Assembly: GCA_040882505.1 (NCBI GenBank)
Contig: JBBEBE010000008.1
Coordinates: 1 to 64,000, forward strand
Reading direction: 5' to 3'
DNA: 64,000 bases
From: JBBEBE01 sp040882505
Lineage (GTDB): Bacteria; Bacteroidota; Rhodothermia; Balneolales; Balneolaceae
Positions within the stretch are counted from its first letter, which is position 1. Every line of letters begins with the position of its first letter. Below the pieces are notes generated by a model. The model worked only from the letters and a program-made list of their open reading frames with translations. It made no database searches and had not been told where the DNA came from. Below, in pieces: positions 61,382 to 64,000 of the stretch. Both the position numbers and the translations under genes were made by a program.

Positions 61382-62953
61382 ATGGATACAAAAATACGAA
61401 AATCGTTTACGTTTGCTGTTCCGGGTCTGTTGATGATTCTCCTGTTGGGACTCTCCTGTACCGATCTGGATGAGTTGAATACACCACCGGATCAGATCAT
61501 TGCAGACAATGTGGATGCCAGTCTACTGGGACAAGCTTTTTCACAGGCTCAATTTCATGGGATGCGCGGGAATCCGGGTAGCGGCGGCTACCAGGACGGT
61601 CAGGTCAACAACGCAGACCTCTACTCGCAATACATCGCCACCACCGCGGAGAACTTTGATCCGGATCAGTATGTGGATGTCGGTCCCTGGACCAACGGGG
61701 CATGGGAGTACTTCTACCAGACTCCGGCGCCGCAGGTCTTTTTTGTCGAGCAGTTTACCCAAGAGAACGGGATGCAGCTTGCCAATGCCATCGCCAAGAT
61801 CTGGCGTGTTCAGTTTTACCACCGAAAAACGGATTATTGGGGACCGATTCCCTACTCGTCTTTTGGAAACGGGGAGACGAGCGTCCCGTATGACTCCCAA
61901 GAGGATATCTATATGGATTTCTTCACGACGTTGGACGAGGCGGTCGCTGTCCTGAAACAGAACATGGGAGGTTCGGTTTTCTCTCAGTACGATCTCATCT
62001 ATGAAGGAGATGTGGACAAGTGGCTCACTTTCGCCAATTCGCTACGACTTCGCTTGGCCATGAGAATCAGTTATGTCGAGCCCGATATGGCCGAAGAGGA
62101 GGCAGAGAAAGCGGTGCTGGATGGCGTAATGATGGATAACTCGGACAACGCCATGGTGCTGACGACCCAGAACTCCCTGCAACCACTCGGAGTGATCAGT
62201 AGCTGGGGTGAGTTCCGGATGAGCGCGGCCATGGAGAGCACGATGGAGGGATTTGAAGATCCCAGGCTTCCTGAATATTGGGACGAAATTGAAGGTGGCG
62301 GCTTCGAGGGGTTGCGAAACGGACTTCCGAGAACGGACAAGGGACCTCACTTGAATACCGCACACTCCAATATGCATACGAAGTGGCGAACACCGGCGGC
62401 TGGTGGGGAGAACCTTCCCATTCGCGTGATGGCCGCAGCCGAGGTCTATTTCCTTCGTGCAGAAGGGGCACTGCGTGGATGGGAGATGGACGGGAATGCC
62501 CAGGATCTCTATGAGGAGGGGATTCGAATGTCCATGTCCGAGGAGCGAAACGGAATCCCGAGTAATGAGATTGAGGCCTACATCACGAGCGGAGCGACTC
62601 CAATGGCACTCGACGATCAGTGGAATACACCGGCCATGTCGGATATTACTGTTCAATACGATGCAGGTGGTTCCATGGAACACCGGCTTGAGCAGATCAT
62701 CACGCAGAAGTGGTTGGCACTCTACCCGGACGGGATGGAAGCGTGGGCAGAACGTCGCCGGACCGGCTATCCAAAAGGGTATCCGATAATCGAGTCGCTC
62801 AATCTGGATCTGGAGGAAGACGATCTCTTCCGTCGCATGAAATTCGTGATCGGGGAGTACAACAATAACACCGCAGAAGTGGAGGCAGCCGTTCAACTAC
62901 TGGATGGCCCCGACAGCAACGCCACGCGATTGTGGTGGGATGCAAAGCTGTAA
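61382..62953 (+). CDS. SusD/RagB family nutrient-binding lipoprotein
   Basis: 523 residues. Lipoprotein signal with cysteine in LLLGLSC, then a SusD-like fold: TPR-like helical regions with AFSQAQFHGMRGN, TLDEAVAVLKQN, KWLTFANSLRLRLAMRI and a C-terminal LEQIITQKWLALYPDGMEAWAERRRTGYP. It covers the SusC barrel from outside and captures substrate. Seventeen bases after susC. Confidence 0.93.
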   Translation: MDTKIRKSFTFAVPGLLMILLLGLSCTDLDELNTPPDQIIADNVDASLLGQAFSQAQFHGMRGNPGSGGYQDGQVNNADLYSQYIATTAENFDPDQYVDVGPWTNGAWEYFYQTPAPQVFFVEQFTQENGMQLANAIAKIWRVQFYHRKTDYWGPIPYSSFGNGETSVPYDSQEDIYMDFFTTLDEAVAVLKQNMGGSVFSQYDLIYEGDVDKWLTFANSLRLRLAMRISYVEPDMAEEEAEKAVLDGVMMDNSDNAMVLTTQNSLQPLGVISSWGEFRMSAAMESTMEGFEDPRLPEYWDEIEGGGFEGLRNGLPRTDKGPHLNTAHSNMHTKWRTPAAGGENLPIRVMAAAEVYFLRAEGALRGWEMDGNAQDLYEEGIRMSMSEERNGIPSNEIEAYITSGATPMALDDQWNTPAMSDITVQYDAGGSMEHRLEQIITQKWLALYPDGMEAWAERRRTGYPKGYPIIESLNLDLEEDDLFRRMKFVIGEYNNNTAEVEAAVQLLDGPDSNATRLWWDAKL

Positions 62954-62981
62954 TTTCGTATTTCTATTGAGATACTCGTTT

Positions 62982-63026
62982 GGTCGGATTCCCCCGCTAC
63001 GTCCAATGGGGATTCCGACCTTTATC
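62982..63026 (+). terminator. Terminator or attenuator between SusD and the amidohydrolase
   Basis: A 13-bp stem with one mismatch (62982-62994 with 63008-63020) and a loop of 13 bases, followed by a T-rich tail (tttatcttt). It would limit read-through from SusD into the amidohydrolase gene. Confidence 0.6.
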
Positions 63027-63048
63027 TTTCAATCCAAGACAACCTGAT

Positions 63049-64000
63049 ATGATGCATTCGATTGTTGAACCGATTGTAAAACGAATCGGCCTGGTTCTGC
63101 TTTTGAGCCTGTTGGTTCCGGCCGTTTCGATGGCACAGAGTATTGATACGCTGTTGAAAGGGGGGCATGTCATGGACCCCAAGAATGGAATCAGTGAAGT
63201 CATGGATGTGGCGATTACCGACGGTGTGATCCATCAGGTTGCCAAAAACATTGATGAATCCGAAGCCGGACAGGTCCTCGATGTGCGTGGGCTCTATGTC
63301 ACTCCCGGGCTCATCGACCTCCATACGCATGTCTATTTCGGGACCACAGACAATCTGCAGGCGAACAGCCACGTGAGCTTGCCGGCCGATGCATTCAGTT
63401 TTCGGGCCGGTGTGACGACCATGGTGGATGCGGGATCTTCCGGGTGGAAGAGTTTTGAGCATTTTAAAGAGACGGCCATCGATCGTGCCCAGACTCGAAT
63501 TCTGGCCTTTCTCCACATCGGAAGTGTCGGGATGGTCTCCCGGTACGAGGCACAGAATGTGGATGACATGAATCCGGTGATGACGGCCTACATGATTACC
63601 CGAATGTATCCGGAGATTATCGTTGGTGTGAAATCTCCGCACTACTGGGGCGACTTTACGCAGGTCGAGATGGCTGTGGAGGCGGGGAATCTGGCCAATG
63701 TCCCTGTCATGGTCGACTTCGGGGGAACCATCCCGCCGAATCCTCCCAACTCCATCGAATCCCTGTTTATGGATTACCTGCGACCGGGAGATATCTTTAC
63801 ACACGCCTACTCCTACCAGACACGGGGGAGAGAGACGATTGTCGATGAAGATTTCATGGTCAAACCGTTTGTCTTCGATGCCCAAGAGAGAGGAATCATC
63901 TTTGATGTTGGTCACGGCGGAGGAGCCCTTTCATTTCGTCAAGCACAACCTGCGATTGAGCAAGGCTTGTTGCCCAATACGATCAGTTCCGATCTTCACA
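63049..64000 (+). CDS. Secreted amidohydrolase/deacetylase-family metallohydrolase, partial at window end
   Basis: At least 317 residues, open to the last base of the window. A signal peptide (LGLVLLLSLLVPAVSMAQ-like, about 12-29) is followed by the amidohydrolase start LLKGGHVMDPKNGISEV, ITDGVIHQVA and the metal motif TPGLIDLHTHV (HxH). The later VGVKSPHYWGDFTQ and FDVGHGGGALSF segments continue the deacetylase-type branch. Two ATGs at 63049 and 63052 are candidate starts. It likely cleaves a compound taken up by the neighbouring Sus pair; substrate unknown. The C-terminal part is missing. Confidence 0.82.
   Translation, partial: MMHSIVEPIVKRIGLVLLLSLLVPAVSMAQSIDTLLKGGHVMDPKNGISEVMDVAITDGVIHQVAKNIDESEAGQVLDVRGLYVTPGLIDLHTHVYFGTTDNLQANSHVSLPADAFSFRAGVTTMVDAGSSGWKSFEHFKETAIDRAQTRILAFLHIGSVGMVSRYEAQNVDDMNPVMTAYMITRMYPEIIVGVKSPHYWGDFTQVEMAVEAGNLANVPVMVDFGGTIPPNPPNSIESLFMDYLRPGDIFTHAYSYQTRGRETIVDEDFMVKPFVFDAQERGIIFDVGHGGGALSFRQAQPAIEQGLLPNTISSDLH

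Noticed and set aside
1..64000. CRISPR array or rRNA operon
   Set aside because: No regularly spaced repeats and no rRNA-like sequence seen.

Overview
The window (64 kb, moderate GC) looks like chromosome of a Bacteroidota-type marine or saline bacterium, most likely Balneolota/Rhodothermota. This placement is inferred from gene content: a SusC/SusD pair with an STN-containing SusC and a FecR/ECF-sigma regulator, TonB receptor with DUF4249, an M56 peptidase ending in a TonB domain, the Bacteroidota GlmU-like acyl/nucleotidyl transferase, bacillithiol genes (BshB1, YtxJ), an Hc1-type histone-like protein, Rho with a long N-terminal insert, and several TAnnTTG-like promoter elements. No 16S rRNA is present, so the genus cannot be fixed.

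Layout. 1-14.6 kb: end of a tRNA-Asn gene, GlmU-like protein, histone-like protein, degenerate acetylglutamate-kinase-like protein with a penicillin acylase, histidinol-phosphatase-type HisN followed by a catalytically dead M1-aminopeptidase-like protein with HEAT-like repeats, SucD, DnaG, an inositol-monophosphatase family enzyme, BshB1 and a three-gene YqjD/E/K-like membrane stress operon. 14.8-28 kb: a TolC-type protein, then a long same-strand run of argB-argD-argC-argJ, two rhomboid proteases, ispG, a cysteine-free thioredoxin-fold protein, a pabC-like aminotransferase, folC and rho. 28-40 kb: SppA, a phytoene-desaturase-like oxidoreductase, alanine racemase, then a minus-strand run TonB receptor/DUF4249/DUF4159 and rpiB-glyA-tatC-FKBP lipoprotein.

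40.3-56 kb: starting at the tmRNA gene (ssrA, complete, with readable tag) the window changes character into an accessory region: gene fragments (ATPase remnant, DinB tail remnant, internally deleted NmrA/QorB-like reductase), two toxin-antitoxin pairs (VapBC-like, Phd/ParE), small housekeeping-type cargo (GNAT, DinB, dihydrofolate-reductase family, YtxJ, DUF2200, DUF2911, SLC13 permease, beta-propeller lipoprotein), a BlaI/M56-TonB sensor pair with a palindromic operator candidate, an XRE-membrane regulator and a compact EcoRII-like restriction-modification system (HTH-Dcm methylase, Vsr, type IIE endonuclease) beside an unrecognised gene. No integrase, transposase or attachment-site repeat was seen, so an island at ssrA is an inference.

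56-64 kb: an ECF sigma factor with a hydrophobic C-terminal tail, FecR anti-sigma, STN-SusC, SusD, a terminator-like hairpin and a secreted amidohydrolase that runs off the end; together they read as a cell-surface-signalled nutrient uptake locus.

No clearly new multi-gene system was demonstrated. The best candidates for novelty are the dead M1-HEAT protein, the cysteine-free TlpA-like protein, the degenerate kinase next to the acylase, the unknown protein beside the EcoRII cassette, and the membrane-tailed sigma factor. All calls are from reading the sequence without database searches.
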